Assembly (NCBI GenBank): GCA_018389105.1
Contig: JACATO010001126.1
Span: 151,001-215,000 of the forward strand
DNA from: Nautilus pompilius
Lineage: Eukaryota > Mollusca > Cephalopoda > Nautilida > Nautilidae
Direction: 5' to 3'
DNA: 64,000 bases
A program made the translations under genes and the position numbers. Positions 12,931-25,700 of this stretch are shown piece by piece. Each line of letters opens with the position of its first letter. Positions within the stretch are counted from its first letter, which is position 1. The notes under the pieces were generated by a model, which made no database searches, was not told where the DNA came from, and worked only from the letters and a program-made list of their open reading frames with translations.

Positions 12931-12990
<60 letters not shown>
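12931..12990. repeat. (CA)n microsatellite
   Basis: A CA run of 60 bases with a single CATA interruption near 12961. It generates the His/Thr-repeat open frames on the plus strand, which are artefacts. Confidence 0.97.
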
Positions 12991-12994
12991 ATGG

Positions 12995-14665
12995 CCTGTG
13001 GCTCATTCCAGGATCTCACGTTTCGCTAAGAATGACAAGTTTCAGCGATCTCCATGCCAATTTTTTTAATATACTGCCAATGCTTCCGGATATTCTACGA
13101 AAACCCATTAAGTGGCAACAACTGTTGGCTAAATTATCGATCATGCGATATTGCAGCGCGAGACTTTCACTGGCGCTATTCCAAGCCTAACAACTACCCT
13201 GGAAAGACCGCAGAAGTTCAGAAATTATCTACACCTGCTTATAAATACAAGAAATTGCGATCTCTGCTCATTGGTGTGACGTCACAACTAGCATTTTCAA
13301 AACGCATTAATGATTAAAATTGATTTGTCTTATATCTAAATATTGAGGTGATTTCAATGTTTAAAAAATCTGTTGTCCATTTGTGTCGGTATTAAAAAAA
13401 AACAGCTGATAACGTGTAAGTATTTTTGCTGATCTTGGAAATGATAAACAATTATTTAATGAATGCACGGATCCCAGGACCATTTTAACTTTTTGTAATA
13501 ATTTCATGAAGAACAAAAAAATAACACCTTTTCGCAGTATTTGTGTGACATCGAATGTGAAGGATAGTAAATGCCATCTACCTGTTACATAAAGAAAGTC
13601 TTTGGATTCTCTATCGTAGCGATTAAAAAAGTAATGCTGACTCTTCGTATCAGTGCTGACCGCACCTTTCTAGAGCTTCCTGCCTGCTCGCCTGCTTCAT
13701 CTAATCTAAAACAGAAAATGTAAAAAAATAAATCAATCCAGGTAACATGCAAAAGGACAAAAATGCTCTGATAATATTACTAATGATTTTATAAAGGCAG
13801 TCAGCGTAGAAGCATCACCAGTTCTGCCATTCTTGATGTTCCTTTATCGACGTCAATTTCTATTTGCTTCTTTTACCCGTTTTTGAAAGTCAATGTTGGC
13901 TGTCTTATGGTAAAGGAAAGAAAACTTTAAATGTTTGTTACAGAAAAAAATACATTTCTCTCTGGTGCTGCACGTTGTACGCCATTGGTACACTTCGATA
14001 CGGGACTTTGTTGACGTGTCGCCGGAGAGTCGTGGGAGCGGCGAGGACATAAAACCAGACCTTGCCAAAAGGGGTGGATCAAGGCAGAGTGCGGTAGCTT
14101 GAAGCCTTGTTCCTAAGATTCTGAAGTACCTACACTCAAAATATGGGGGCCCACTAGGAGCTACGTTTCGGCCGTGAAAGGGTAACAAACAAATGTCGAC
14201 ATATTTGAAGATATGTATTAGATAACGAATTATAAAATAATGAAGAAGCACTTTTACTAAATGTTTAAATATTTTTAAAATTCCCTTATTTAAATTTACG
14301 TAACTAGCGTTGCTTTAGCAGAACCCAAGAGGTGAAAGTAATTACTTGTTTTTTTAAAACTGTGAATATTTTTGCATATATTTAATTTAACCAAAAATCC
14401 TTTATCTTCTCTTGAACACATTTCAAAACGTTTTCCTCGAGTTTCCTCTATGTTTTCATTGTCCTCATTTGCACGCCTAATATTTTAAATTAATTAATTA
14501 CTTTATTATTTATTTATGCTTAGTTTTTGCTTAAACCCCGCTTTAAATGGATTGTTAGCGTTTTCTAAACACCTGAGCCGTCCCGCAGAAAGAATTCAGA
14601 AAAAAATGACAAAGAAAATCACGTTTCAATTCTATAAATAGCTGTGTTGTTTCTTCTGTAACGCA
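12995..14665. other. Intergenic with one unassigned GC-rich patch
   Basis: Mostly AT-rich. The segment 13985-14180 is notably GC- and CpG-richer (TGTCGCCGGAGAGTCGTGGG, GTTTCGGCCGTGAAAGGG) and underlies a 132-codon minus-strand frame at 13853-14251. The frame has no motif I recognise, and it owes its length to the local drop in A+T. The patch could be an old repeat or a short exon; I cannot tell which. Confidence 0.45.
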
Positions 14666-14668
14666 CTT

Positions 14669-14688
14669 ACACACACACACACACACAC
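14669..14688. repeat. (AC)n microsatellite
   Basis: Ten AC units followed by GTATATACGCACACATGTATAC, a common pattern of mixed AC/AT simple repeats. Confidence 0.95.
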
Positions 14689-14689
14689 G

Positions 14690-16050
14690 TATATACGCAC
14701 ACATGTATACTTGCTGATTCACTGCAATGGTCCGGCGATGGCCCTGGAGCACTTTTCTGATACAAAGCCGGATGATTTGTGACCCTTTCCTACTGACACG
14801 TTTTGTCACGTCACGTCATATTTTTCCCTTGGATACTATCGCCGCCAAAAGACTATGGCTGTTTCTTAAGTCCTTTTAATATTGATGGCAGAAATTTTTG
14901 AAATAAATCAACATCAAAAGAATTTTCTTTTTTTTTAATATCTCGCCTACATATGACAAGGTGACATGTTTCTGTACTCCGCCTCGCGACGCAAGCAACC
15001 TATCAACAAATGATCTTCTTCTCTGATACAATTCCCCCTGTCTGTCTGTCTGTCTCCTTTCTGATCCTTGTTCCTGCTGGGCCCCCTTTCTCTCTTAGTT
15101 TTCATGTCATGTTCTTGCTTATGAAGACGTAGCCAAGCTACACAAGTCGAGATACGAAATGAAATACAAAACACGCACGCATAAATAATAATAATAATAA
15201 CAAAAAAATAGTATATGTACATGAGTGTCAAGAACATTTATTTAAAACTCGCAATAGGCTTGTGGACGTTAACGATATAAAGATTATAAAATTCGAGGTT
15301 AGCTGAAAGTGACTGTTCAAGAGTTTTCTGCAAAAGCAATGTGCTTGTTTGTTTATTTTAAATAAAGCAATCAAGTTAAAGGTAATTTTTCAGAATGTTA
15401 TCCATTAGTAAAATACGGCATTTTTATTGATATTAAATGTATTATTAAATCCATAACAAGTTATTGTATAAAATACATTATATCAAGGCTTTTAATTGTA
15501 CAGGAAATGCCTTGCTACATTATCGTTGCTGATCATTCCACCATGGTGATGACTAACTGTATGAAAACATTTTCGAAATAAACTCTACTGAAAACTTGAG
15601 TGATTACTTTTGTTTTGCCTTAAGCGATTGCTTTACTTTGATATATTCTGCTGTCCAGTATCTTTCAGGAAATATGTACCCCCATTTGCGCAGACTGGAC
15701 AGTCAGCTGTCCTGTTTAGAGGCTCTCAAAACGAATTATTGTGCTTCAGTGTGCCGCATTTGGCGTTCTCCAAATCCACGGCTAACGCGCCCAGGTAACT
15801 GATCAGAAACAGAGGCACAAACTTCATACGGCCATTTAAAAACCTGACGCATTATTTTGCATAACGTTAAAAGTGAAAGATAATACATGCTACACACTTA
15901 TTTGGATGGTTTTGGTATAAAAATAGGCTCCAGTTGTAAGTGTATTTTGTTGTCCTCTCCGATCATTTTAAAAAAAAAAACACAAAACAAGTAAATAAGA
16001 ATTTTTGGCTATTGCGTTTCCTGTAATTCTCTTTTTTTAATCATGGTTTT
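14690..16050. other. Intergenic, no gene
   Basis: Short (CTGT)n run at 15040-15057 and a short (AAT)n run near 15186-15200. No coding or RNA gene evidence. The plus-strand frames around 15600-15800 (62-68 codons, two overlapping frames) show no motif. Confidence 0.5.
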
Positions 16051-16090
16051 CTCTCTCTCTTCTCTCTCTCTTCTCTCTCTCTCTCTCTCT

Positions 16091-16164
<74 letters not shown>
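16051..16164. repeat. Long imperfect (CT)n microsatellite
   Basis: About 114 bases of nearly pure CT with four or five one-base interruptions. It is the longest dinucleotide tract in the window and lies about 90 bases from the 3' end of the mariner coding relic. Confidence 0.97.
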
Positions 16165-16168
<4 letters not shown>

Positions 16169-16253
16169 ATAAATATTTTAAGTTGTTACATTTGTTTTGT
16201 CCGTTTTTAACCGCAACAATGAGACTTCATGTCGTTGCTGAACGTGAAGTTTA

Positions 16254-17325
16254 TCAATCAGAGTAAGTTCCATTACAATCAATACACTTTTGCCAACGAG
16301 ATACAAGCGCGTTTATACCATTTTGAAAAAAAATCTGGATTTCGGGAGTCAACAAATTGTTGGAAAACAGTTTCAATTGCTGCTTGGTTGGAGAAGAATT
16401 TCTTACGGAGGAAGCTGTCTAGGTGTTTGAAAAGATGGTAGTCTGTGAGAGAAAGATCTGGTGAATAGGCTGGGTGAGGGAGAACTTCGTACCACAACAT
16501 GTTCAGTTTCTGAAAAATGACTTTTGCAAAATGAGGACGAGCATTATCGTGGAGCAGGATTGGGCCTCTTCGATTCACCAATGTCAGCTGTCGTTGGGAG
16601 AGTTTCTGAGGAACAGCGTTTGATTCACGACATTACATTTCAGCTGTAATGGTTTCGACAGGTTGCTAGAATTTATAGTGGATGACACTAGTTGCAGTCC
16701 ACCAGACAGTGATCATGACCTTCTTTGGTTGGATTCTGCGTTTTGGAATGTGGTTAGGCGCCTTGCCCCTGTCGAGTCACTGTGCTGATCGTTTGCGATT
16801 GTCGTAAGGGATCCAATTTTTATCACACGTAATGATTCAGTCAAGAAATGGATCGTTTTTTTTTCTTATGACAAACGAAGAGCAGATCTCCAATCGACGA
16901 TTTTGTTGTTGTTCATTCAACTCGTGAAGCACTCACTTGTCAAGCTTTTTCACCTCGCCGATTGCGTCAAGATGCCGGGGAACAGTTGTAGTGCTTACGT
17001 AAAGCTCTCCAGCAATTTCTCGCACTGATCTTCTTGGATCTGCTTCAACTGAGGCTTTATGACGGTCATCACAGCTGGAAGGACGTCAACTACGTTCCTT
17101 ATCTTCGAGACTCACATCTCCTGATCGAAACATTGCAAACCATCGTTGTACCGTGCGCTCATTTGCTGTGTCCTCGCCCCATGCCTGCTTAATGTCACGA
17201 TTTGTCTCGCTCATTTTGTGGTCTGACACGAAAAACCTTTCTATCCACGATTCACTCAGAACTGAAACTAATATCCATCCTATGATTAAAAAGGTAGGAT
17301 TTTCATAATGTATGCCAAAGCACAC
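16254..17325 (-). mobile_element. Decayed mariner transposon, DD34D transposase relic
   Basis: Mariner transposases cut and paste DNA using three aspartates. On the minus strand nearly the full protein can be followed across frameshifts and stops. The N-terminal HTH region reads NRDIKQAWGEDTANERTVQR then WFAMFRSGDVSLEDKERS (17086-17325). Further on comes PRRSVREIAGEL (about 17000-17040). The first catalytic region is CDKNWIPYDN (about 16790-16829). The second and third aspartates lie in LHDNARPH and YSPDLSLTDYH (within 16279-16581), with 34 residues between the two Asp residues, the mariner DD34D spacing. The C-terminus ends in a CNGTYSD-type string after a frameshift near 16280, with a stop at 16254-16256. 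Sequence style is closest to the cecropia/Hsmar-like branch from memory. Terminal inverted repeats could not be found, so the element ends are not placed. It is inactive. Confidence 0.88.
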
Positions 17326-17639
17326 GCTACAAAACGATATATAACTTATCTACAACACCTTCACAAACATGCAAAAAATAAACCCCAAATTAACATAATA
17401 TAAAAAACGACAAAACGTTTTTAACGACCTAAGAGGTCACAGAAACTTGACATAAGTAAATAGAAAAAAGTTTGAAAAAATCATCTGTTTATTCTGGAAC
17501 CATACAAAGTACTGGAAAACTATGACTGTAGTTAATACTTTGTATACCAGCTCTTTGTATTATACCAGACAAATGCGTTAGCACATCCGTCATCACGGTC
17601 TACGGAACTACAGCCTATTCATGGCACATTGCTAAAATA

Positions 17640-18168
17640 CTGCATGGCAGTGTGGTGATGCCCTCGCTTTATTTCCATATTTGATTTGCACGATCGGTGT
17701 AAGACACCATCTTCCATAAAAACACTGCTCTTTCTGTAAAGTGGTACAGACAGCGGGAAATCTCTTTCCAAAAATGTCGATGCCTCAGGCAGACCGCTAC
17801 ACCTAAATCATACTTCGCGACATAATAAACAGACTGCTATATTTTCTCACGGCTTGCAAATGGTTAAGTGAAAATTCTTATGATGAAACGAGCCGCATCC
17901 TTACGCATCTACCGCTTGGAAACTGTGAAAAAACCTAGAATCATCTGAAACAATACAGATTTCTGAAAGATAATCGAACGTGGTAACGTTTTCTTTGCTC
18001 GTCGAAGTCTACGACTGACGATGTGGAAGTAAGGAGTGGTTCATCTCTAACCACTTTTACGGTCTACGCCATGCTGTGGGGAAAATGTCTGATGGTTCTC
18101 ATGGACATCTGTACTTGTGATGCCACATCTGAAGTTGATTCTCGGGGTTTAGCTTTCAATTCCTCTTA
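17640..18168 (-). pseudogene. Tc1-like transposase relic, heavily decayed
   Basis: Minus-strand translation, with stops and frameshifts, gives ESTSDVASQVQMSMRTIRHF then PHSMA and DEPLLTS (about 18000-18166). This recalls the second HTH of Tc1 transposases (V-S-x-R-T-I/V-R-R-x-L-x-x-x-G ... K-P-L-L-T). Near 17700-17725 the frame reads VFMEDGVLHRS, which could be the second catalytic Asp block (FMQDNAPxH in intact relatives). No DxNPIE block or ends were recovered. It follows the mariner relic in the same orientation but belongs to a different lineage. Confidence is limited by the degree of decay. Confidence 0.4.
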
Positions 18169-18169
18169 G

Positions 18170-20920
18170 CAACGCAAAGTTTTTATTTTATTGGCTTTGG
18201 GTCTTTGGAACGCACATTTGTAGTTTTCATGTGCTACCTCTTAAACTCTGCCGCCATCTTGTTAATAAAACTCGGCAGCAGAATATCCCTTGATTGGAGA
18301 TTTCCCGCTGGCTTCATGCAATGTCCAAATGTCCACCCGAGCGTCTACTTTCGAATACATCAGGTTCCGTGAATCTCCTGCTTCTGGCATAGCCGTCATA
18401 CTTAGCCTTGCACTTTCCTCTGAATCTCTGGCTTAGCACCAATCGCTGGTACTATAATTTTTATTTGACCTGACTCATTTTGCATTGGCAGAAACCCTCT
18501 GAAAATATAGAACGTCTGAGAAGTTTTGAGAAAAATATGAAGTAACGAAGCACGTTCGAATTTTGTGTTGCATGTGATTAACTTATTCTTGCGTTCTTAT
18601 TTTGCAGTCAACTACTATTGAATTAAAGTGCTCAGATTGTGCTGAGAGGTCTTCAAGTGCATTATTGACAAAAAACATGAGCGTGTTTTTTTCATTTACA
18701 AAACCATTTAGCAAAGACAATGCTTTAAATTAAGATGTAATAATGTCGGACATCTACGGGTCATCTTTGGTGAGTAAAGCACTCGCCACCTAGTTCAAAT
18801 TCAGACCATAATTACTCTTTATGATTATATGTATATAAATTCTTTCCTCATTATTCACTTTCAAGTATAAATTATTTCTAAATCAGACGAATCGCAGCCC
18901 CGAGCACACAGACATGCAAAATAAATAGTTGGCAGAGATACTGAGCAAACAAGGAAACTTATCTTTACCTGATGCATAGGAAGTTGGTTTCTTTCGTGGA
19001 ACATAAAATCTTTTATACATAACATTTAGATGCTTACACAATGATTCATATAGTTGTTACTGTCGTTTCAATCTTTCATAATTTAATTCCATTGAACTGC
19101 TAATTTTCTCACCTTTCATGGTTATTAGCTTTAGCTAAAGGAGGGGTAAAAAAGAAGAAAACAGAAAAGTAGTACTCCGAAGAGATTTGGCCTTAAAATT
19201 CTGATCTTTTGCAACACAAAATAGTTTTAAAATGATAAATTGAAAGATTTACGATTCATTTTATTCGGATAATTTTTAGATTATATGGCGCCGTAAAATT
19301 AGCTGAAGTTAGAGCGAGAGAGATTTCGAACAACACAAAGTGCTATCAGCTGCACTTACTTTTTTATTGAAGTTGATGGCTCTAACTTAAGACATCAGCG
19401 AGTTTTAAAAGCCACTGCCGAGTGTCTGCGGTTCCATAGCGATCAGGGTTTACTCCATGTTGGCCATATTCCCTCATCAATTAACGCTACCAGCCGACAC
19501 AAGAGCCATCATGATTTAAAGGCACGGTACAATAAATAAAGAATATTTACATTTATTTCGTCTTTTATGCATTTTCTTGTGTTGTCAGCCTAATGATGGA
19601 TTACGAAAGGTTGGTAGCGCTTTATACTAATTACAGAAGCTATGGGAAATCACTTTTAGGTAATGGCCGAGCTGCGCAGTAATGTGTTGGCAGTCTTTTA
19701 ACGGTGAGATGGAGCAGAAATATTGAAATACACTCATTATTTATTTTGACAATACAAAAAATAATGAATAAATCAACAAATATATATTATATATATGTGT
19801 GTGTGGCGTATGAGTTATCCTTTTACTGCAGAAATAGTAGTCAGACTATAAATTGTGTTTACAAGCATAAGTAGACAAGGGAAAAGTGTATAATAATGCT
19901 ACGCTTCATCCAGTAATGTGACATTAATTTATCAAATAAAACTGTCGTAAGAAGATGTATGAAAACTGTTAACAACTGCTCAAGGTATTCTAAACATGTT
20001 TGGAAAATTCAAACACAATATTAACTAATTTATCATTTTTAGTATAGTTTATTTCAGTACAAACAGGAACAAACGTCTTGCCCTGCCCGAATATTCAAGA
20101 CCACCTCGATGGAGGTGTTATTCTTTGTCGGGATGATAGTTGCAGAAGTGAGAAGCTCCTCTTAAAGAAAATGTTCTTTATGGAGGGCCTATCTAAGAAA
20201 GAAATGCAAGGAAGATGCTGCTTTAGCCTGTCAGCACCACTGCATGAAAATGGCAGTATGAGAGTGCAGAATTTCAGAAAAAACTGACTGAGAAATCTGT
20301 ATACAAAGTAAATAATAATACAAGGTAAACAAAGTATATTCTGGTTCCACTGCTCTTATATTCATTTGTGGAGATTTGACAATTTTCTGTTTAGGAAATG
20401 CAACTGCTGCGTTTTATAAGCATGTGTTAGAAATTTTCCATGATGCGAGTACCGGGGCAAGCTGAATCAGTTTCCTCTTGTGGTTACACGGAGAAGACGC
20501 AAAGGAACAAGAGTCACTGCTCGTAAACATGTTGCAATCGGCATGCTTGTGAAATGGAAATAAATAGTGGCAGTCATTGAAACAAGAATGCTCATTAAGA
20601 GAATGCAGAGTGCCCAGCAACACCGCGGTAAATTTAGTACAAAGTACTGGCGAGTATTTGCGTCAGTAACATTTACTATATCTGTTCTTGGTGTAGCCTT
20701 TAGAAAAAACATCTGGGACAGATCTATACTTAAAAAAACAAAAAAAGAACCCGTTTTATCTAAATTTTGAGATGCCATTCAACGATTCGACCCTATAAAA
20801 TACTTACGGCAAGGAATCTTCAAACGGAGTCTAAAGTTTCCCGAACTGTAGCTTTACGCCAAACCATCGTGAAATAGAACGTTATCGAGTTTGTTTTTTT
20901 TAGAACGGTGACGTCATAAA
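18170..20920. other. Intergenic AT-rich, no gene
   Basis: Holds a short AT/GT simple repeat at 19780-19806 and a CCACCTC-GATG-GAGGTG hairpin near 20100-20117. Open frames between 20078 and 20780 (67-103 codons, both strands) overlap one another and carry no motif. No transposon or SINE was recognised. Confidence 0.5.
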
Positions 20921-20922
20921 AT

Positions 20923-20946
20923 CTGCTGCTGCTGCTGCTGCTGCTG
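20923..20946. repeat. (CTG)n trinucleotide repeat
   Basis: Eight CTG units just after a GTGACGTCAT sequence (20909-20918 region), which contains a palindromic TGACGTCA CRE-type core. On the minus strand the repeat gives a Ser run within a 69-codon frame that is not otherwise supported. Confidence 0.93.
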
Positions 20947-21060
20947 GTGTTGGTGGTTGCAGAGTGTTCACGGCACGATGAATACCCGCCGGCGGATTCT
21001 AAACTGTGTTGATATAATCTATAAAACAAATAAATAGAATAAATAAAAAGAGAGGATTTT

Positions 21061-21190
21061 AATGGCCAAACAGGTTTCAGCGCCAGGAAGTCGTCGCAAA
21101 GAGGTTCGGCGTGCGGCTAGCCAGCCGGAACCGTCCCACACCAGCCTTTCACGCTGACTTCCTCTCTCTTGTCACCGGACAGGTAATTGT
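21061..21190. other. GC-rich, CpG-containing island of unknown identity
   Basis: About 130 bases with much higher G+C and several CpGs (GTCGTCGCAAAGAGGTTCGG, CGTGCGGCTAGCCAGCCGGA) embedded in AT-rich DNA. It ends in TCACCGGACAG followed by GTAATT, which would fit a plus-strand splice donor. A short frame from an ATG at about 21062 runs 31 codons to a stop before that site, so coding use is doubtful. It could be an untranslated first exon, a repeat fragment, or chance. Confidence 0.35.
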
Positions 21191-21981
21191 ATTTCATTGG
21201 AAATCTACAAGCATCACGCCCATGTGCATGCAGCGCAGCGTTTGTTTCTAACACCAACGTAGCTCAAAACAGAAGCCAAATCAGTTGTTTTTGTTTTTTT
21301 TTAAAAAATAGAGAAGTAAAGAAAGCGTCAGTATTAAAGCTGTACTTATTGTAAAATTACATCACCTTTCCCCTCGAAGTGTAGTGTTTTGACGAGAGTA
21401 AGAGATAATATTCAGTCATGATTCGCTTTATATAAAACGTAATATGGTTACGTCAGATCTAGAAGGTAAACTAATGTCCATAATATATTATTAGTATATG
21501 CTACATGTTATACTGACAACAGATGATGTCAGATTGTGCCGCGTGTGATGAAAATGCTACAGTATAAATCGTTATTCGTCCTTCGGACATTGCGCAGACA
21601 TTCGAAGTTTGATTACTTCCTGAAAAAACAAAACTATTAATAATGAAAAAAAAAGCAAGCTGAGAGGCATGTATGAATTCTTACAGATATTGTTTGAAAA
21701 AATTATTTATTATGTTCAAGAATTGCAAATGATTTTTAAAAATCACACGAGAAGCCGTTTGTTTATGATAAGAATTCGAATACTTAGACAATTTCATTTA
21801 GGGTGCAAGACACATTTGGCTTTTAGCCAGAATGTTTGGAAGATGCATTGTACAATTATGGCACTTGTAACATGTAGCACTTGCGAAAGTTTATTGTACT
21901 GCACGAAGATTAGCTGTTTGTTCGATTATCACTTTAACTAAGCGTTCAACACTGCATTTATGTAATTATTCATCTTTTAAA

Positions 21982-22001
21982 CTCTCTCTCTCTCTCTCTC
22001 T
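21982..22001. repeat. (CT)n microsatellite
   Basis: Ten CT units in intergenic DNA. Confidence 0.95.
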
Positions 22002-22478
22002 GTAAGTTTAAAAGCATTTATTTAAAATTCAATCAAAGAATGGTTAGAATTTACACTGAAGAAATGATTTCTTTCTTTCTTTATCTCCTTTTAATTTATC
22101 ACATTACTAATTATGTTAAAACAGTTTAGCGCGAGAAATTCTTTTTCAAGAGACATTTCGCAAACAGATCCAGTGAGCTGATAGTTAGAGATTACAAATC
22201 CATATTACTGATGAATATCATACTAAAACGTTGGCATCTTTGATTTAAAAAAAAAATTAGTTATTATATACATTTTGTATTAAGCTTTTGGTATCCATAA
22301 TTATACTAATGAAAATTTACATAATTCCTTAATTCAAAACAATTAACAAAATGTTTAACTAAAGAAGGATGAAAATGGTAATACGGACATTATCACTTTG
22401 TTATATATAACATCATCTCATTTCAGGCAGGGGCAGGTAAAATGCGTTTTATATACGTTAAGGGAACTCTCCTGTTGG

Positions 22479-22744
22479 ATGCCGCTGTAGTTCAGCAGAG
22501 TTAATGTCGAGAGCGCGAATTTGCTTCCCGTGAGAGCGTATCGGTTTGGATGGCATCTCTAGCATGGTTTCCTCTCTCTCTTCTTCAACACCCTGCCGCC
22601 TAAATTTCCTCTTCCCCACATCGACATGTGAATAGCTCCAGTAGGGACTTTCCTGACTAGAGTCGGCGATGCCACGTATTCTTCCTAGAGAAGACTCGCT
22701 ACACTTCGCTCTCGCGCTAGGGTTCGTCTATCTTGTAGACGTTA
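22479..22744 (+). mobile_element. tRNA-derived SINE, plus strand, most complete copy
   Basis: The 5' end has a box-A-like GCTGTAGTTCAGCAGAG (22484-22500), and a degenerate tRNA head continues to about 22550. The body follows in the family order: CGGTTTGGATGGCATCTC, GCATGGTTTCCTCTCTCTC, CACATCGACATGTGAATAGC and CTCCAGTAGGGACTTTCCTG. It ends in TATCTTGTAGACGTTA. At about 265 bases it is the longest copy and, with the 10.6-kb copy, defines the family's 3' end. The internal box A and box B would be the RNA polymerase III promoter; box B is eroded here. No poly-A tail or clear target-site duplication was found. Confidence 0.7.
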
Positions 22745-25700
22745 GTGTAGGCAGAAAAAATGCGAAAAGGGTATAGTAATAGACAATTATCTTTTATAGT
22801 TACTTAATTAACCCAAACTACAATTAAAGATAAAACGATGAAATTAAATAATTTTCGTATTTTTCATTTAATGAAATACTCATGATAACAAAGAAAAAAA
22901 AAATTGACTCATTTTCTTTTATTATTAGTCGTCTTATGACGTCACCAAAAGATCATCTTAGCAAACATGACAGGTGAAATCCTCAGATTTGAAATTGCTA
23001 TTTGTGAATTAAAACGCGTTAATTACAGGTGCCATTGTGAGTCGGCTAGTGAGTTCCCTAAAGGAGTAATGCAGTCCGAGAGTCGGCCGTGCGTCTGGTA
23101 CTTAACTAAAAATTACAGAAATACTGAGATTCATTTAGTGTTCACATTCAGGCACCCACCAGCCCATGTCTAGCATCAGATTCCATTTATTTTGACAGAC
23201 ATGGTAAATTTTAGACCTCGGTTGTGACGTAAAATGAAAATGATAATATTTAACACATCATTCAAAAAACCCCTGATCAACTCTCAGCTGTTCAATTCGA
23301 AAATATCTCAGGTATTATTAATAGATGAATTTCTCTACACTCTTACCGCATTGGGAACAAACCTTTTTGGTTATACAGCGCTTCCGAAACTAGTGACGAT
23401 GCAATGTATTTCATTCATCTGTTTATAATATGAAGCCCAGTTGATATTTAACTCATTTCGCTGTATATTTGACCTCTAGAATAAAACTGCATATAACTGA
23501 AAATCTGTAACGCCTTGCGAAGGTTTATCAGGTATTCTATAAAAGTTCAACCCAATATCTTTAATCTTTTGGAATATTTTGAATGTTTAATTACTAAAAA
23601 CTTTCGGATATTTTAATATTCCTCCTTGAATAAGACTTCACGTCAAGACACTTTCCTGGTGCGTCAATGAATGTCATAAATAAATAAATTTTTCCAACAT
23701 TTATATTTAATCGCACGTTTTTTTTATCCAAAAATGGGAATCAGTTTGAAATAGTTAATGTCATCCTCTATTTATTTATTTTATTTCTTCTAATACTAAA
23801 TACAGTTTATTTAATCAGCCAACAAATAATATGCTTTTCACATTTGATTTTTTTTTTAAAAAGCTACCAATAATTATAATTCCTTAGATATTTCTTTTGT
23901 CGAGATACAAAGGATGGCACACATTCTGTTTATCAGTTAATATTTTCAGTATTCCAACATCGCAAAGTCTAATTAATGCCTTCTTGCTGGTTTTCACATA
24001 AAAGAATGACGTTTCTGGCAGTCTGGCAGTTAAAGGGAAAGACGAATTTGAGTAAATCTATTGACATTGTTAACAGGAAACTCGCCCAGCGACTAGATCG
24101 GTTATTCTGTGTATCAAATAAAACGATAAACACAATAAACTTTGAAATCTATGCATTTTTTTCTTTAGATAACCTCCAATCATTAAGCGCTAATTTCGAC
24201 TGCATGTGTTGTTGGCTTACGGGGTTATCAAGAGAGATTTTGGAGATTTAAGCGAGAAGAGCAATGTAACAAAAGAGAAGGATGTTATTAATGCAATTAG
24301 CAAACTATCAGCAAAAATAGAAATACAAAATTTTTGTATTTATTGAGGTGATGGGGGAGGGAGCATAGTAAAGGACAGAAACTGCACGCACTGCGACACG
24401 AAAAGTATCGACTTTTGTAGGATCTGCAACATTCGCTGTAAAAAAAGAAAATTTATAGCGAGACCTTTAAAAACGGATTTTACAGCATGCAAGACTTTTT
24501 CTATTGTTTTTTTTTTTAAAAAAAAAAAATAACCAAACCTGTCAAATAGCATTTGTCATATATACGCACCTTTCCTACTTAGGGTAGCAGACCCATAAAT
24601 CAAGCTTGGACTTATGAAAGATCATGAAATGCTAAAAAAGAAAAGAAGCAGTTTGGGGCTGGAGAATTAGATTGACCGCGTGCTTATTTAATTGCTCTAT
24701 CACTCTAGGGACGCGTTCTGAGGCTTAGGCTCACTGAAACAGTGACACGTATTGCAGGCACTGAGCATGAACATCATTGGAATGTGTCGGAAAGTACTAA
24801 AAGCTGGAAGAAGAAAGAGTTCCACGCCAACGCAAATGAACAAATGATCATAAATGTTAAACAACATTTTTTAAAGCTGTAATGGTTCTGTATGTCACGA
24901 TGGCCTTATCTCGCACTGATTTATGGTGATTATAGCCAAGAATATACAGGCAGAAAAGTATTCAAAAGGACTGATGTGTAACCGGCGAGATGATCACCAG
25001 TAAACAGAAAATACATTTTCCCTTCATATCAGGCGCGTACGAAGACCAAAATCTGTCGTGCTCGACAAACGCCTGCACTTGTCCGCAGTGGCTTCCGTCG
25101 AGCATCCGACCTAGTGAAACCGAGTTGTTGTAGAGTGCGTCAAGTCAGCGACACAGCCTGCTGCTGAAGCTGGAAGATGATGTTGACGGTTACTGCGAAT
25201 TTTTGACTAGAAGCATCCTGCTGCGTGCAGACAGTAACAGAATGTGTGGTGGTCACACATTTTCTTCCATAAACAGATGCATCAGAACACCTACAAACAA
25301 TAAAGGATCAGTGTCAATACCGATTATGATCTGATCGGTTTCAGATCCCGCAACTAGCCGACGCAGGTAAACGGCAGAATATCTTACCTACCACGTGATT
25401 CTTGGTTTTGCACCATTTTGGGCGAGTGAGTCTGTGCACCTCGACGACCCGTCTTTTACGTGGTGAAAATGGATGGATCCGTAAACTGTGGACAAACAGG
25501 ATTTTTCGGTGATGTTTTGAAATCACAGTGGTATGAGTCTGCACAAGCGTCTAGAAAATAACGTTCAGAAATGAAATAGTACGCATCGTTCACGAGTTTA
25601 ATATAATAAATAGCGGAACTATGCGTAAAAGTAAGAGATCTTGTAAAAAAAAAACCCAGAAATTATCAATAAGCCATAAATTTCTCACCACGTTGAAACA

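Noticed and set aside
12845-13190. His/Thr-repeat open frames
   Set aside because: Translations of the (CA)n microsatellite.
25300-25560. Possible minus-strand exon pair with GGTAAG and TTTGTAG splice-like sites
   Set aside because: The implied intron would be about 90 bases and neither flanking frame has a recognisable protein; splice-like sites are common by chance.
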